Source: Talpa occidentalis | Taxonomy: Eukaryota; Chordata; Mammalia; Eulipotyphla; Talpidae | Length of the DNA stretch: 64,000 nt | Assembly: GCF_014898055.3 (NCBI RefSeq) | Contig: NW_023601433.1 | Location: 69,175,683 to 69,239,682, forward strand | Direction of reading: 5' to 3' | Part shown: piece by piece, positions 1-10,563 of the stretch | Layout: each line of letters starts with the position of its first letter | Numbering within the stretch: the first letter of the stretch is position 1 | The notes under the pieces: model-generated | Told to the model about the DNA's origin: nothing | The model's input: only the letters and a program-made list of their open reading frames with translations | The model's database searches: none | Made by a program: the position numbers and the translations under genes

Positions 1-474
1 CTTGTAGTTTTTCTTCTCCCTGCTGCTTGTTTTCTAATTTGTCCTATGCATTGGGACACTGTGTCACTGGTACTGGCTGGCATCTTTCTGGTGTGCTCTT
101 TCTGGGGTGTTGGAAACTGGTGGTGGACTTCTGTTATGCCAGAAGTCCAGTAGGGCAGTGGTACTATGAATATGTTAGTGGTCGCTGTCACAGAAAATCT
201 CCTATTTCTGTATTTGTTAATTCCAGAGGTGGGTCTTGCGGTCCCACAGACTGCCCTGGTGGTGGCTGGATCACCCACTGGGCTCCAAATCACTGGATCC
301 CCCTCTGGGCTCCAACTGGCTGCCAGATGGGGCCTGGCCTGTGGGGGCTTTTCAGCTCACCTCTGGCTGTGGGGGCAGCCCTTTCCCAGTTCCACACAGT
401 TTAGGTGGGTTCTGGATGCAAAGATCCCTGGTCTAAAATGGCGCGTCAGGAGGGCACTTCCCTGAGCCTGTGGT
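1..474 (-). mobile_element. L1 LINE fragment, 5' end (ORF1 start and 5'UTR), older copy
   Basis: The first 80 bases align by eye with 43595-43660 of the better-preserved L1 in this window: both carry GTTTTCTAATTTGTC followed by GGGACACTGTGT. That places this piece at the start of L1 ORF1 running into the 5'UTR on the minus strand. The rest is GC-rich, repeats the phrase 'ctgggctcc/ctgggctcc' and contains AAATGGCG near 437, as does the other L1 at 43775. No ORF1 frame is open, so this is a decayed copy. The remainder of the element lies to the left of the window, and its 5' boundary is obscured by the SINE that follows. Confidence 0.7.
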
Positions 475-488
475 CTCTCATTGTATCT

Positions 489-762
489 TTTTTTTTTTTT
501 TTAAAGATTTAGTTATTTATTTATTTATTTATACAAGCACTGGGTATAGTCAGAAGTGCAGGAGGGTGAGAGAATTCACCAGAGCAGGGAGCAGAGCAGG
601 CAGAAGGACCGAAGTACACTGCTGAGGGGAGCAGCGGGCAGTAGGAGAGGTCTGCGTGCCATGTGGGACCCTCACCCAGCGGCCAGGGATCGAACCAGCG
701 CTGCAGAGGTTGTGGGCATCTTCGCAACCCAGCGCTCAACTGCTGCGCCACCGGGGAGGCCC
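489..762 (-). mobile_element. tRNA-derived SINE (GC-rich subfamily A)
   Basis: Reverse-strand SINE. The A-tail reads as T-run plus TTTATTTATTTATACAAGCACTGGGTA at 489-547, then body, then B-box complement GATCGAACC near 686, and the head complement GGGGAGGCCC ends at 762. It is flanked by the direct repeat TCTCATTGTATCTT (475-488 and 763-776), a 14-base target-site duplication that proves L1-mediated insertion and sets both ends. It belongs to the subfamily with CAGTCAGAAG after the tail and CGAAGTACACTGC in the body. Confidence 0.9.
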
Positions 763-776
763 TCTCATTGTATCTT

Positions 777-1679
777 AATTAAAAAACAATAGCACACAAA
801 AGCTTATGTGCTAGGACTTTTACAAAAAATAATTTTACATAATTTTAAATTAGTAAAATTATTTTTACAATTAAATTATGGCAGCATAATTTTAAAAATA
901 GTTCTAAATTTTAGTTGTCTTCATACTGTGGTCAACAGCAAATTTAAGAGCAACAACCATATTTTTCTAACTTTGAAATCTCCCCTTTTCCAACTTGGAA
1001 ATCTTTATTTTGTAGTATTCAGGAGATCACCATCTAATCATCCATCTAATCTTTTCTAAGCACCAGCCGAGGAGTGCCAGCATATAAAATTTAATAATGG
1101 AAATAGTTATTTGACTAAGAAATTGAGTCCTTGATCAAGGGTCTTCAGAGGATTTCTTCAGTGATGAGAACATAATGATCCAGTGCACAAACAGGTAGAC
1201 TGTTTGCTTTCCCATATTGTAAATGGACAGAGACCTATAGACAGGATAACGCATGGAGGAGGTAAAATCCCTCTGAAATAGGAGGAATGATTTCTGGGTC
1301 ACAGAATAATCCATTCAAAAAATAATGCTGCTTGCTTGGTGCAAAATGACATAGAAAGAACTTTCCATGGGAGAAAGGATCAGGTCTTGACTTACTAAAA
1401 TTCAAATTCTTAAATTGAAGGGAGATGATTTTCTACCCCAGGTATATAGTGGGAAAGGATGTTCCAAATCTCTTCTAAAGTGTGTTCTTGCTTTAAGAGT
1501 TGGTTTGGAGGCAGCATCTGCCCTTCTTCAAGTGGTGGCTCTGGCCTGAGCAACAAGTGCTCGCACTTTTGGGATCTGCGTTAGAGCTCTGGCAGCCTTT
1601 GTGGCTTCATGGCAACTACTATGAGAAATGAGAACTGGTTGATTTCTTTGAGGGGATAGTAAATCTTTGTATGTGGAAT
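777..1679. other. Single-copy AT-rich DNA, nothing recognised
   Basis: Short frames occur (for example 808-1059 plus, 83 codons) but have no recognisable domain, no splice-site framing and AT-driven composition. I see no gene, RNA or identifiable repeat here. Confidence 0.5.
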
Positions 1680-1694
1680 CTGGCAAAAATTTTA

Positions 1695-1995
1695 TTTATT
1701 TATTTTTTTAAAGCAGGGTTCTTTTTTTGTTGTTTTATTTTTTATTTTTATTTATTTATATAAGCACTGGGTACAGTCAGAAGCTCGGGAGGGTGAGAGA
1801 ATTCACCAGAGCCAGAGCGGGGAGCAGAGCAGGCAGAAGAACCGAAGTACACTGCTGAGGGGAGCAGCGGGCAGCAGGAGAGGTCTGCGTGCCATGTGGG
1901 ACCCTCGCCCGGCGGCCGGGGATCGAACCATTGCTGCAGAGGCTGCTGGCAGCTTCGCAATCCAGCGCGCAACCGCTGCGCCACCGGGGAGGCCC
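1695..1995 (-). mobile_element. tRNA-derived SINE (subfamily A) with complex A-tail
   Basis: Reverse SINE closely similar to the one at 489-762, with body from 1759 and head complement ending at 1995. Direct repeats CTGGCAAAAATTTTA at 1680-1694 and 1996-2010 are a perfect 15-base target-site duplication. The tail (1695-1758) is unusually long and mixed: T-rich with an internal AAAGCAGGG interruption, so the A-tail has expanded or been broken since insertion. Confidence 0.9.
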
Positions 1996-2010
1996 CTGGC
2001 AAAAATTTTA

Positions 2011-2695
2011 AACCACAAATATCTCAATGTAAAATAAACGTCAGATGTATAATGGACAGGAATGAAAAATGACTTTTTTCCCCAGAATAAGTGGGGAAAA
2101 GAAAAGAGAGTTAATATTGCTCTTGCTACAGCGTTTAAATATCTGTTCTGGCTGGGTGAAGAGTTTATTAGCATTGCTCTTAACCTCAGATGGTTATTAG
2201 CATTGAAAATGAGCAGTGTTCTAAACCCTTCAATGGTTGCAGTTGAAGAGATTCAGATCATGACTCCAGAATATTTCCACTGAATTCTGAGTCCAGTCAC
2301 TAGTTTGAACAGCTGTGGTCTAATTACATTCAGTCACAGCTCTTTAACAAATAGCTATCTGGAGCTCATTGGACTTATGATGCCAAAAAGACATAGATAA
2401 TAAAAGCAAATTGAATATGGTCTTGACTTTTGATCATGTAAAAGGAGTCAAGCTCAATATATACATGTATAGACCCATAGGCCTGCTATAGTTTTTAAAT
2501 GTTATTATCATTGACTTATTAAAACTCAGAACCAAGTAACCCATAATGTCAGAACCAAGTAACCCATAATATGAGAAGCAAGTAACTCCTAATGTCTAAA
2601 TTCTTAGGCTATCTTTTGAAAAAAATTATTTAATCCAGTAGGCAGACTACACAGTTCCTACAGATATAAGCAAAGCAGAAACAAAAATCTTTGTT
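2011..2695. other. Single-copy DNA, nothing recognised except a short local repeat
   Basis: At 2526-2595 the phrase 'agaaccaagtaacccataat' is repeated, first almost exactly and then with changes, giving three units of about 23-25 bases. No gene or known repeat family is recognised. Confidence 0.5.
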
Positions 2696-2696
2696 A

Positions 2697-3051
2697 CAAT
2701 TTGAATATGTGTACCCCCAACCCCCCAAAAAATCACATATTGAAATCTAACCCCCAACATGATGGTAGTAATAGGTGGGGTCTTTGGGAGGTGATTAGGT
2801 CATGAGAGCAAAACCCTCATGATGGAGACTATTGCTCTCATAAAAGAAACCCCCAAGAGCAAACACATCGCTCCCATAGAGAGAATTCAGCAGTCCACAA
2901 CCCTGAAAATAGCCTGCCCCAGTAACTGGACCCTGTTCACCCTGACCTTAGATTTCCAGTGTCCAGAACTATGAGAAGTAAACTTCTGATATTTATAAGA
3001 TACTCAGTCTCTGGTTTTTTTGTTGTATCCACCCAAACAGACTAAAACAAA
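2697..3051 (+). mobile_element. MLT1-like solo LTR (ERVL-MaLR type relic)
   Basis: The order of motifs fits the old mammalian MaLR LTRs: TTTGAATATGTGTACCCCC, then 'gaaatctaaccccc', 'ggtggggtctttgggaggtgattaggtcatgag', a mid-element 'ctcataaaagaaac', and a 3' part with 'ccagaactatgagaagtaaact' and 'cagactaaaaca'. Family naming is from memory. No internal retroviral genes are present, so this is a solo LTR and non-coding. Divergence is high, consistent with an insertion that predates the bats. Confidence 0.6.
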
Positions 3052-3061
3052 CGTCTTTTAA

Positions 3062-3344
3062 TTTTTTTTTTTAAATTAAACATATATGTATATTTGATAC
3101 AAAGATTTGAGGCATTCTAGGGAAGTAAATAGAACTTTGTGAATGAGAGTTTTCACCAGAGACAGAATGGGGAACAGAACAGGCAGATCGACTGAAATAC
3201 ACTGCTGAGGGGAGCAGCAGGCAAGTGAGGAAAGGTCTGCCGCGCCATGTGGGTAGCTCCCTGGCCGGGGTTCGAACTGTTGCTGCAGCAGCTGCTGATA
3301 GCTTCATAGATTGCGTCTTAACCCCTTGCACCACCAGGGAGGTC
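3062..3344 (-). mobile_element. tRNA-derived SINE (subfamily B)
   Basis: Reverse SINE whose tail T-run starts at 3062 and whose head complement CACCAGGGAGGTCCC ends at about 3344. The body has the subfamily-B marks: ACCAGAGACAGAATGGGGAACAGAACAGGCAGAT and TGAAATACACTGCTGAGGGG. The tail is diverged (ATATATGTATATTTGATACAAAG), and no clean target-site duplication is visible, so it is older than the subfamily-A copies. Confidence 0.85.
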
Positions 3345-3599
3345 CCTATCTGAAGGTCTTAATCAGAACTTGCTCCCTCCATCCTGCCTTCCTAATTCTT
3401 CCTTGACTGGTTCCTACAATGTTAGCCACAGCAATGGGACCTGAACCTGGGGCAGTTTCAACAAACAACGAGAGCTGTGGCAGAGGTGGGTTTCATGGCA
3501 TAGAGTGACAGAGCAGTGGAAGGGGTTTGTTTACAGTTGTTCAGCTCCCTGGCACATGTTGTGGACATTGCAACAAAGTGGAGACAGTGGGTCACTGGT
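3345..3599. other. Single-copy DNA, nothing recognised
   Basis: No frame, repeat family or regulatory motif that I can support. Confidence 0.4.
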
Positions 3600-3836
3600 A
3601 GCTCTTCATAAGCTTTCACACACACACTAGAATATTATTCAGACTTTTATAAAAAAAGGAAATCTCAACACTTGCAACAACCTGGTGGGTCCAAAGAACA
3701 TTATCCTAAATGAAATAAGTCAGACACAAAAGGACATATGATCTCACTAACATGTGGAATCTAAAATAGTCAAACGCATAGGAGCAGAAAACACAGAGGC
3801 AGGGGAAAAGGAGAAATGGGGAAGTGACCGTCAAAG
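3600..3836 (+). mobile_element. Old L1 fragment, ORF2 end / 3'UTR region
   Basis: The phrases 'gaatattattcagacttttataaaaaaagg', 'aatgaaataagtcagacacaaaaggac' and 'atgatctcactaacatgtggaatctaaaatagtcaaacgcataggagcagaaa' are the typical run across the end of L1 ORF2 into the 3'UTR. It is sense on the plus strand. No frame is open. A parallel copy of the same L1 region lies at 29926-30215. Confidence 0.7.
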
Positions 3837-3837
3837 G

Positions 3838-4330
3838 TTACGTGTCAGTCAAGGTTCTCCAGAGAAACAGATCAAATAGGATGTATGTAAATACATGTCA
3901 GTAGGTTTACTATAGGAATTGGCTTACACGATTGCAGAAGGCTAAGAAGTTCCATGATCTACTGTCTATAAGCAAGAGAACCAAAAAAGTCAGTGGGGTA
4001 ATTCAGTCTGAGTCTGAAGAATTGAGACCCAAGGGAGCTGGTGCCGTAAAATTCTGGTCCAGGTCCAACAGCCTGAGACAATAGACGTCCTATCTCAGTG
4101 AAAGAGCAAATTTGCCTTTTTGTTCTATTCAGGCTTTCAGCAGAGTAGACGAAACTCACTTGTATTGGTGAGTGGTTTGACTATCAGTTTTTACATTTAA
4201 GTTTATAAATTGAAGGCCCAGGACTGGGTGATTTCTTCCAGATCTAATAGTGTCTGGCTCTCTTTTGCTAAATTATGTGATTCACCATTCTTAGCCATGG
4301 ACTTCATGGAGGTAGGGTAGTGCCAAGGTG
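3838..4330 (-). mobile_element. Old LTR-like interspersed repeat (family uncertain)
   Basis: The run starting 'gtcagtcaaggttctccagagaaacag', then 'aggatgtatgta', 'tatagga attggctta', 'ctaagaagttccatgatct', and later 'tttttgttctattcaggctttcag' matches a common old mammalian repeat usually annotated as an LTR or its complement. I cannot name the family safely. The strand is set from the expectation that the TGTGATGG-type end lies to the right. It has no coding content. Confidence 0.4.
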
Positions 4331-4339
4331 TTGTATTAA

Positions 4340-7129
4340 TGGTTTCCCCTATCTAGAAAGATGAGAAAAGGAATGAATGGGACACACAGAAGAACTGGAG
4401 AAAAACAAGACTCCACAAAGAAGATACTAAGAACGATTGTTACAATGAAAGATGAAAAATACTGCTGAAAGCAGGAGGACTGAGTGGCTGTCGACCTTGA
4501 ATACTGTGGAGAATTTGAAAAGGATAAACTAGTTTCACCTCCCAGGGTGTCATTATCACCAAGAACTGTTGCTGAGAATCATCACACTTGTCCCTGGAGG
4601 TTTAATAATAATAAAAAAAAAAAGACAAAAAAAATCTGAGTATCGTTCTTGATACTTCAATATAGGTATACACACTGGAAGCTAAAAATAATTTATTGCT
4701 AGTGTCAAAGACCAAAACTACAGTAATTCCAGGGGAATTCCAGAGGAAAGACATTCATCTATACCACACTGAAACTATTTTCTTACACCATTAAAAAGGA
4801 CGAGGATAGAGAGGAGTAATAACAAGGAGAAAATTACTGACAGTCTCAGGTATTTTTTTAAGGTTGCAAAGAGAAGAGAGAGGTGTAGTTTACTTTTGTT
4901 GAAGAAAGTTTATAGTTAAATAGAGCAAGCGGAAGTGTCTGTGCAGTGGCACAGAAACTTCATGGAACAGGAAAGCCTTGCAGGATGCAGCTGGAGTTGC
5001 CCTCTGGACACCACAATGGCAGTGACCTGGCTATCTTGTCCTCCCTTGAGCAACAGACTCCCATTTCTCCTAAACCTGTGTCCCACCACTTTAGAGACTC
5101 TGGTACCTTATTTTTCTGCTTCTACTTATTTTGCTACTAACACTTACTAACCTTCTCTGTGTGTCTCAGATTTGGTCTCACTAAGATCCAGGGTTTGATT
5201 GATCCAGTCGGTCACCGGTGAGAAGGGGTGGTGTTGCAGACATAGCTGACCTCTCCCTTCGCCAACAGCAAGGCTTTTGATCAGAACTGATTGCTTATAA
5301 AAAACTCTGGCCAGGACATCAGGATCATGTGGTGCAAAGCATCTACCTGTCATAAAGAACTATTGGTTTCATCAGAAGGTATTAACGGGCATGGCATTCA
5401 TTCAATGGACCTCAGGCTTCTCATTGACTTAAGATCAAGTCTGAATCAATGAATTTAATGTAGCATATACAAATTTTGATTCATAATCATGCACATCTGA
5501 AACATATTTGTAATGAAATTTCACTTCAATAATTTTTTTTAATATGTGTGGTCCAACTTTGTAAAACATTCATGCATGTATTAGCTATATGCATTATTAG
5601 ACTAGGCTTAAATCCATACAATATGGATAGAAAAGTGAAAAAACAAAGATTTCAGCAATTAATAAAATAACTAGAATTAAATTCATCAAGAATGGTTGCA
5701 TTAAATAATTTTATTTTTATTCATACATGCCTTTAAATATTACTTTTCAATATGCAATGAAGCACTAAATTTTCAAAATTTATATCTCATTTTATCAATC
5801 ATCTTGAACACTTCAGTGATTCAGGGGCCTTCAATTGATAAATGTTAGGAAAACCCAGGAAAAGATTATTTATATAGTCTCTGATTGTAAAGTGGAGGCA
5901 GAGGGAACTAAAAGAAACAATTCTAAGCAAAAGTTAATGTAGAGTGGACGCTGCCGAGAGTAAAAGGGATGTGCTCTTAAAAGTGTGTTTGCAAGTCTTA
6001 TATCTGCTCTACCCTGGCGCCTTCATAGTTGTTTGAAGAGATGAGAGAGAGAGTTGTTTGCAGAAAATCAGTTTTGTGATTCGTGTAAATTCACCAAGAG
6101 AAAGCAATGTAACATGTAACTAACTTTTCAAAGTAAGAGATGAAGAAATCTTGGTGTGGGACCAGCGGTGCAAAGCAGGATGTGTAATCAGATTCTTTAC
6201 TGAATAATTAGATAGGAAGGAGATGATGCATTTTAAAGAGATGCCTTTTTATAGATCTGAACTTGAAATGGCAGGATTTGGAGTACAATGGCAGATCAAA
6301 TACCTTTAGGACCATTTCCTACAGCCCTGCTATTTTTAGATGTTCTGAGCTTGCTTCTTCCTTAGGTTTTCATAGCCTCCTTTTAGTGTCCTCCATTGAT
6401 TTTCTGTCTTTAACCCCACCTTTCTCCTTCCCTCTCCTTCTTTGTAATTTATATATCCTGCTTCTCCATGAGTTTTTCAATCTTAGACAGAGTTATTTAC
6501 AGCTGCCAAGTAGTCACAATGGTTTTGTAAACAAGGAACTTATTTGAGTTAATGATTATCATCTTATTTGGGTTTTCACTACAGATCAAAGAGCACTGTG
6601 GAATTTGATTTGTAAGAGATTGAACATTTTAGAAGCTCTGTTTTGGAGCTGCACAGACAGACGAATGCAGTCTTCCCACATATGAACCAGCCTATGTTCC
6701 AAGAACCTACCTCTGTAGTTCATATTCATTTTATCTCTGACCCATCTGCGGCAGCTACACAAACAGGTCTTGAATTGTTAGGATTTCAAGTCACTAATTT
6801 TAAACAATTTGGTCAAGTTTAACTCTGTTATGTTCTTATATCTTTGAGTTTGATGCCTCGCTCACAAATACATTCAGGTGTTGATTATCTGAGATTAGTC
6901 AGAGCTTAAATTGTAATTAAGCACTGTACTCACCTAGGCATGTGAACCTCCTACAAGAGATATTTTGACAATTTAATTATAAGAGAATGCTATAAATAGG
7001 ACTCAAAAAAGGCAAAACCAGAAAATAGTGATTATTGAGTAACCTACATGTGAGCTTCTCTTTTAGTCTTTGTAAGAAATTAGTGTTTACCTGATGAAAA
7101 GAGACTAGCATCTACCTGAAGTAAGAATC
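4340..7129. other. 2.8 kb of single-copy DNA without a recognised gene
   Basis: Mixed composition. Short frames (4935-5150, 5147-5353 and 6263-6547) show no known domain and are not framed by convincing splice sites. A-rich stretches occur at 4608-4633 and 5527-5543. I see no RNA gene or named repeat, although parts may be old repeats too diverged to recognise by eye. Confidence 0.4.
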
Positions 7130-7401
7130 GGGTCTCCTTGGTGGCCCAAGTGGTTAAGCACTGCACTGTGAAGCTATCCGCAACCTCTGCAAAACGAGTT
7201 TGATCCCCAGCTGGCCAGGGAGCAGCCCACACGGCACAGCAGACCTCTACTGTCTCACCCGCTGCTCCCCTCAGCAGTGTATTTCAGTCTGCCTGTTCTG
7301 TTGCCTGCTCTGTCTCTGGTGAATCCTCCAACCCCCACCCCTGCACCTCTGGTCTGTACCCCACTTCTTGTATGCATAGATAAATAAATCTTTAAAAAAA
7401 A
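7130..7401 (+). mobile_element. tRNA-derived SINE (subfamily B), forward
   Basis: Forward SINE with head GGGTCTCCTTGGTGGCCCAAGTGGTTAAG, a diverged B-box AGTTTGATCCCC near 7197, body 'ctgctcccctcagcagtgtatttcag' and tail TATGCATAGATAAATAAATCTTTAAAAAAA. It is clearly older than the family consensus and no target-site duplication could be fixed. In forward orientation it shows the domain order: tRNA-like head, unrelated body, AT-rich tail. Confidence 0.85.
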
Positions 7402-7489
7402 TCAACCACTATGCATTGCATTTGAAGCATTTGCTCAGGAAAGCTATAGTAATGGTGTAAGGTCAGGAATGGACATGGTGCAGGTTTTC

Positions 7490-7894
7490 TGATACAGCAG
7501 GCCGGGTAAAGGAGGAGTCAGAGTCCTCAGTGGCTTTTTGCAGGTCTTTTATTGGGATACATGGCAGACAGGAGTGCTAGGGGGCCGGGAGGCTGGCAGT
7601 CCTCCCAGCCCCCAGCAAATCTTCACTCTATCTGGGCTCTCCGGCGTTCTCTCTGCTTCTGCTTCTCTTGCCTCTCTCTCGGCTTCTGTTCGGCTTCTTG
7701 GCTTCTTAGCTTCTGCTGGCGTCCCCGCGACACTGACCTCAAAAGCCCAGTCTTGGCCCAGGTGAATCCCATCTACCTATGCCCACACCCTACTCCAGGT
7801 GCCCGCCATCAGGCATGCATTCAGGACCACAGGTTCCGTCATCTGTCCTGATGGCAGGAGGGCAGAAAAGCCTGACATTTTTCCTTACCCTACA
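7490..7894 (-). mobile_element. LTR-like element 1 of a related pair
   Basis: Read on the minus strand, this 405-base segment starts TGTAGGGTAAGGAAAAATGTCAGG, carries a polyadenylation-type AATAAA next to AAGACCTGCAAAAAGCCACTGAGG (complement near 7525-7553), and ends CTGTATCA, so the ends are TG...CA. The same anchor phrases occur in order at 8077-8475. I do not recognise the family. No internal retroviral sequence lies between the two. Weak target-site evidence means the exact limits are inferred. Confidence 0.5.
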
Positions 7895-8076
7895 AATGGG
7901 TTCACATAAATGCTCCCCTGCTCACACAGATTTTAAATTTATCTAGTACCTTTGAAAGTATTTAGTGGTTTGAAGAATATTCAGAATTTGTCCTTTGTGG
8001 ACTAATAATTTATAGGAGGTACATAGAAAAATTCTCTTTGTATGTAGTTCCAACAAGGCACAGGACAGCTTCTCTA

Positions 8077-8475
8077 TGGATCTGGGCAGATGGGTAAAGG
8101 AGAGTTCTGGAGACCTCAGTGGCTTTTTTAGGCTTTTAATGATCTTTCTACACCATTTGTAGTAGGCAACCAGGTACAGGGCAGCAGGCGGGCCTGGGGG
8201 CTGGGTGACTGGCAGGACTCCCTGTCTACCCCAAATCTTTGCTCTCACTGATGTTCTCTCGAAGCCATTCTCTGTTGCTCTCCATGTAGCACCGTCTTCT
8301 GCCACAGCCCTCCTCTGTGTTGTTGCCCCCCTTGTGTGCTCAGCCTCCAGGCTCAGGTGTGCACATTTGTGCACGCCCACACCTCACTCCAGGCATGCGT
8401 ACAAGGCCACAGGTGAGATCATAGATGCCAATGGCGGGAGGGTGGAAAAACCTGATAGCTTCCATTTACCCTTCA
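8077..8475 (-). mobile_element. LTR-like element 2 of a related pair
   Basis: Diverged relative of 7490-7894 in the same orientation. Shared phrases in order (plus strand) are 'gggtaaagga', 'cctcagtggctttttt', 'gcccacacctcactccagg', 'ggccacagg' and 'atggcgggagggtggaaaaacctga'. Minus-strand ends are TG (8475) and CA (8077). The 145-codon minus frame at 7943-8380 merely reads through it and has no domain. The pair is separated by only 182 bases. Confidence 0.5.
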
Positions 8476-8498
8476 CTCTTCCTTTAGAATTTAGTATC

Positions 8499-8597
8499 TA
8501 GGGCCTCCCCTGTGGCACAGCAGTTGAGCGCTGGGCTGCGAGTCTGCAGCGCCAGTTCATTTCCCGGCCACCAGCAAGGGTCCCACCAAAAAAAAAG
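8499..8597 (+). mobile_element. 3'-truncated SINE: tRNA-like head plus A-tail only
   Basis: Head GGGCCTCCCCTGTGGCACAGCAGTTGAGCG matches subfamily A through the B-box region (CCAGTTCATTTCCCGGCC), then stops after GGGTCCCACC and goes straight into a nine-A tail. A perfect 14-base target-site duplication TAGAATTTAGTATC flanks it (8485-8498 and 8598-8611). The normal body and AT-rich tail, about 150-170 bases, are missing. Because both duplications are intact, the RNA was already short when it was inserted. Confidence 0.9.
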
Positions 8598-8611
8598 TAG
8601 AATTTAGTATC

Positions 8612-10269
8612 CATAAGAAAATCTCCTAGAAGACTCTGCAGGAACTATCAATTTGATCTGTAGAACGACTGAGCCCTTATAATGATCATTGTCAAGTATT
8701 TATTAATGCACCGATGAAATACAGTAGGCCCAACTTTAGTCTGCTGAACCCTACAGGAGGAGTTAGACCAAGATGGACCACCTTCCTACCTTCCAAATGC
8801 CCTCTCCAACCAGAAATTGAAGAGGCAAGAAGTCACATAACAGGTATTGTAAAAGCGATAATTTCTTGGAAAATACTTGATTCTTCTGTAAGCGACTGAG
8901 GGTTGTTTATCCCTTCAGCATCACACACTTGAAGATTTCAGCATGCCTCCAAACACTTACCGAGCTTGTTGAAAAAAACTGCCACAGAGATTTTGATTGC
9001 AATTCATAAGATTTGGTGAGGTCAAGGATCTACATTTTTAATTACCCTTTTTCTGTAATTCTGAATTAGTCTAAATAATAGCTGGCTCATAATTGTGGAG
9101 CATTTTGTTCCTTTTACCAGCATTTCCATTGCAGAGCTCAAACAAGCACCCTTGTTTCCTTTTGATAATTTGCAAATTTAATATATATATATATTTTTTT
9201 TTGCTTGCTGTAATTCATCGGGGATGAGGGGGCATGGTGAAGAATGGAGTGTCTTTATTTCTCTGAATACATGTTACGTTTGTTAGAAATGAAAAACTCT
9301 TGAAAGTGACTATATTTGTCAATTCTTAGAGAATCTTTCCTAACCTTGAAAGCACCACTTTGGGAATTCTTGGAAGGGTCCAGTTAACATAGTTGAGTTT
9401 GGAAAGTAGGTTATCCAACAGATGTGTTGTGTCTAAACAGTGGTAAAGTAGCAATAATGTCAGAGACATAAGTTGCGCAAAAACATTTTAGCCATTTGAA
9501 AAATGAATTTGTACTCTATGTCTACACTCACTTTTCAATTATGTTTTTTAGAAAATGTTTTTAAAAAGCTATTCAATTTAGTATATGTAGATCCCAAACA
9601 CTGTTTTTAAAAATATAAAGTTAAAATATTGTTTTAAATATAGTTACTTTTGAGCATAAACGTCCAAAAGAGCTACAGAATTTTTCTCCAGCTTCCTAAA
9701 AATAAATTTCTTTGAATAAGAACCATATATGGAATGTTTATCCCTAAAGGAGACATTTTTCTTTCTTAGTTTTAAATTACTAAAACTATTTTGCATTCTT
9801 AACGACAGCATTCATTGCCATGAATAGATTTAAAATTTTTCTTGCACATTTTTGAAGAGTTATAGAACATTTATGTAGTATTATGTAGACTTGCTCCTTC
9901 TGATGCTAGTTGTTCACATGCAAATAGAAAGAGTTTTCTAAAGCTAAAAAGAAAAAAAAAACTTAACCTTGGTGTTTTTCCCATTTTATTTAGTTGTACT
10001 GAGAAAAGATGTATATAATTTTTTATCTGAATATATGTTTTTGCTTCTATAAAATGTTCATTCCTGGCACTCAGACCTTAGTCGATTTTGTGTGCCTTAA
10101 ATATATGGAAACTGCAGTGTGTTGTTGTTGTTGACGACAGATAAGCTCATTCTTTGCTGCAGTGAGAATCTTCACATTTATATACAAGACTTCCTACCTG
10201 GCACTGTGTCACCCATGGAATCGAGTTAAAGCTTCCAGGATTTTATGGTTCTGTGGTGTGAATGACTTG
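8612..10269. other. AT-rich single-copy DNA, possible MER5-like relic at 8975-9050
   Basis: The segment 8975-9050 ('ccacagagattttgatt... ggtgaggtcaaggatctacattttta') loosely resembles the MER5-type hAT-Charlie relics; this is a weak call. A (TA)n run lies at 9180-9198. The rest is unrecognised and contains no convincing gene. Confidence 0.35.
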
Positions 10270-10285
10270 ATAGAAATGATAGTTT

Positions 10286-10547
10286 ATTTTTTTAAAGATT
10301 TATTTATGCATACAAGAACTGGGGTGCAGGCCAGAGGTGGGGGGGTGAGAGAATTCACCAGAGACAGAGTTGGGAGCAGAAAAGGCAGACTGACTGAAAT
10401 ACACTGCTGAGGGGAGCTGAGGGCAAGTCAGGAGAGGTCTGCTGTGCCATGTGTGTTCCTCCCTGGCCGGGGATCGAACTCGTGCTACAGTGGCTGCAGA
10501 TATCTTCATAGGTTGCATCTTAACCCCTTGTGCCACCAGGGAGGCCC
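10286..10547 (-). mobile_element. tRNA-derived SINE (subfamily B)
   Basis: Reverse SINE with tail TTTTTTTAAAGATTTATTTATGCATACAAGAACTGGGGTGCAGGCCAGAGG and head complement CACCAGGGAGGCCC ending at 10547. The flanks TAGAAATGATAGTTTA (10270-10285) and TAGAAATAACAGTTTA (10548-10563) are a 16-base target-site duplication with two differences, giving a rough measure of its age. Confidence 0.9.
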
Positions 10548-10563
10548 TAGAAATAACAGTTTA

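Noticed and set aside
7130..7200. Possible tRNA gene (A- and B-box motifs)
   Set aside because: The motifs are the heads of SINEs. No proper cloverleaf or discriminator end follows, and the sequence runs into SINE body. The same holds for all other SINE heads.
7943..8380. 145-codon minus-strand frame
   Set aside because: It runs across one of the LTR-like elements and has no recognisable domain.
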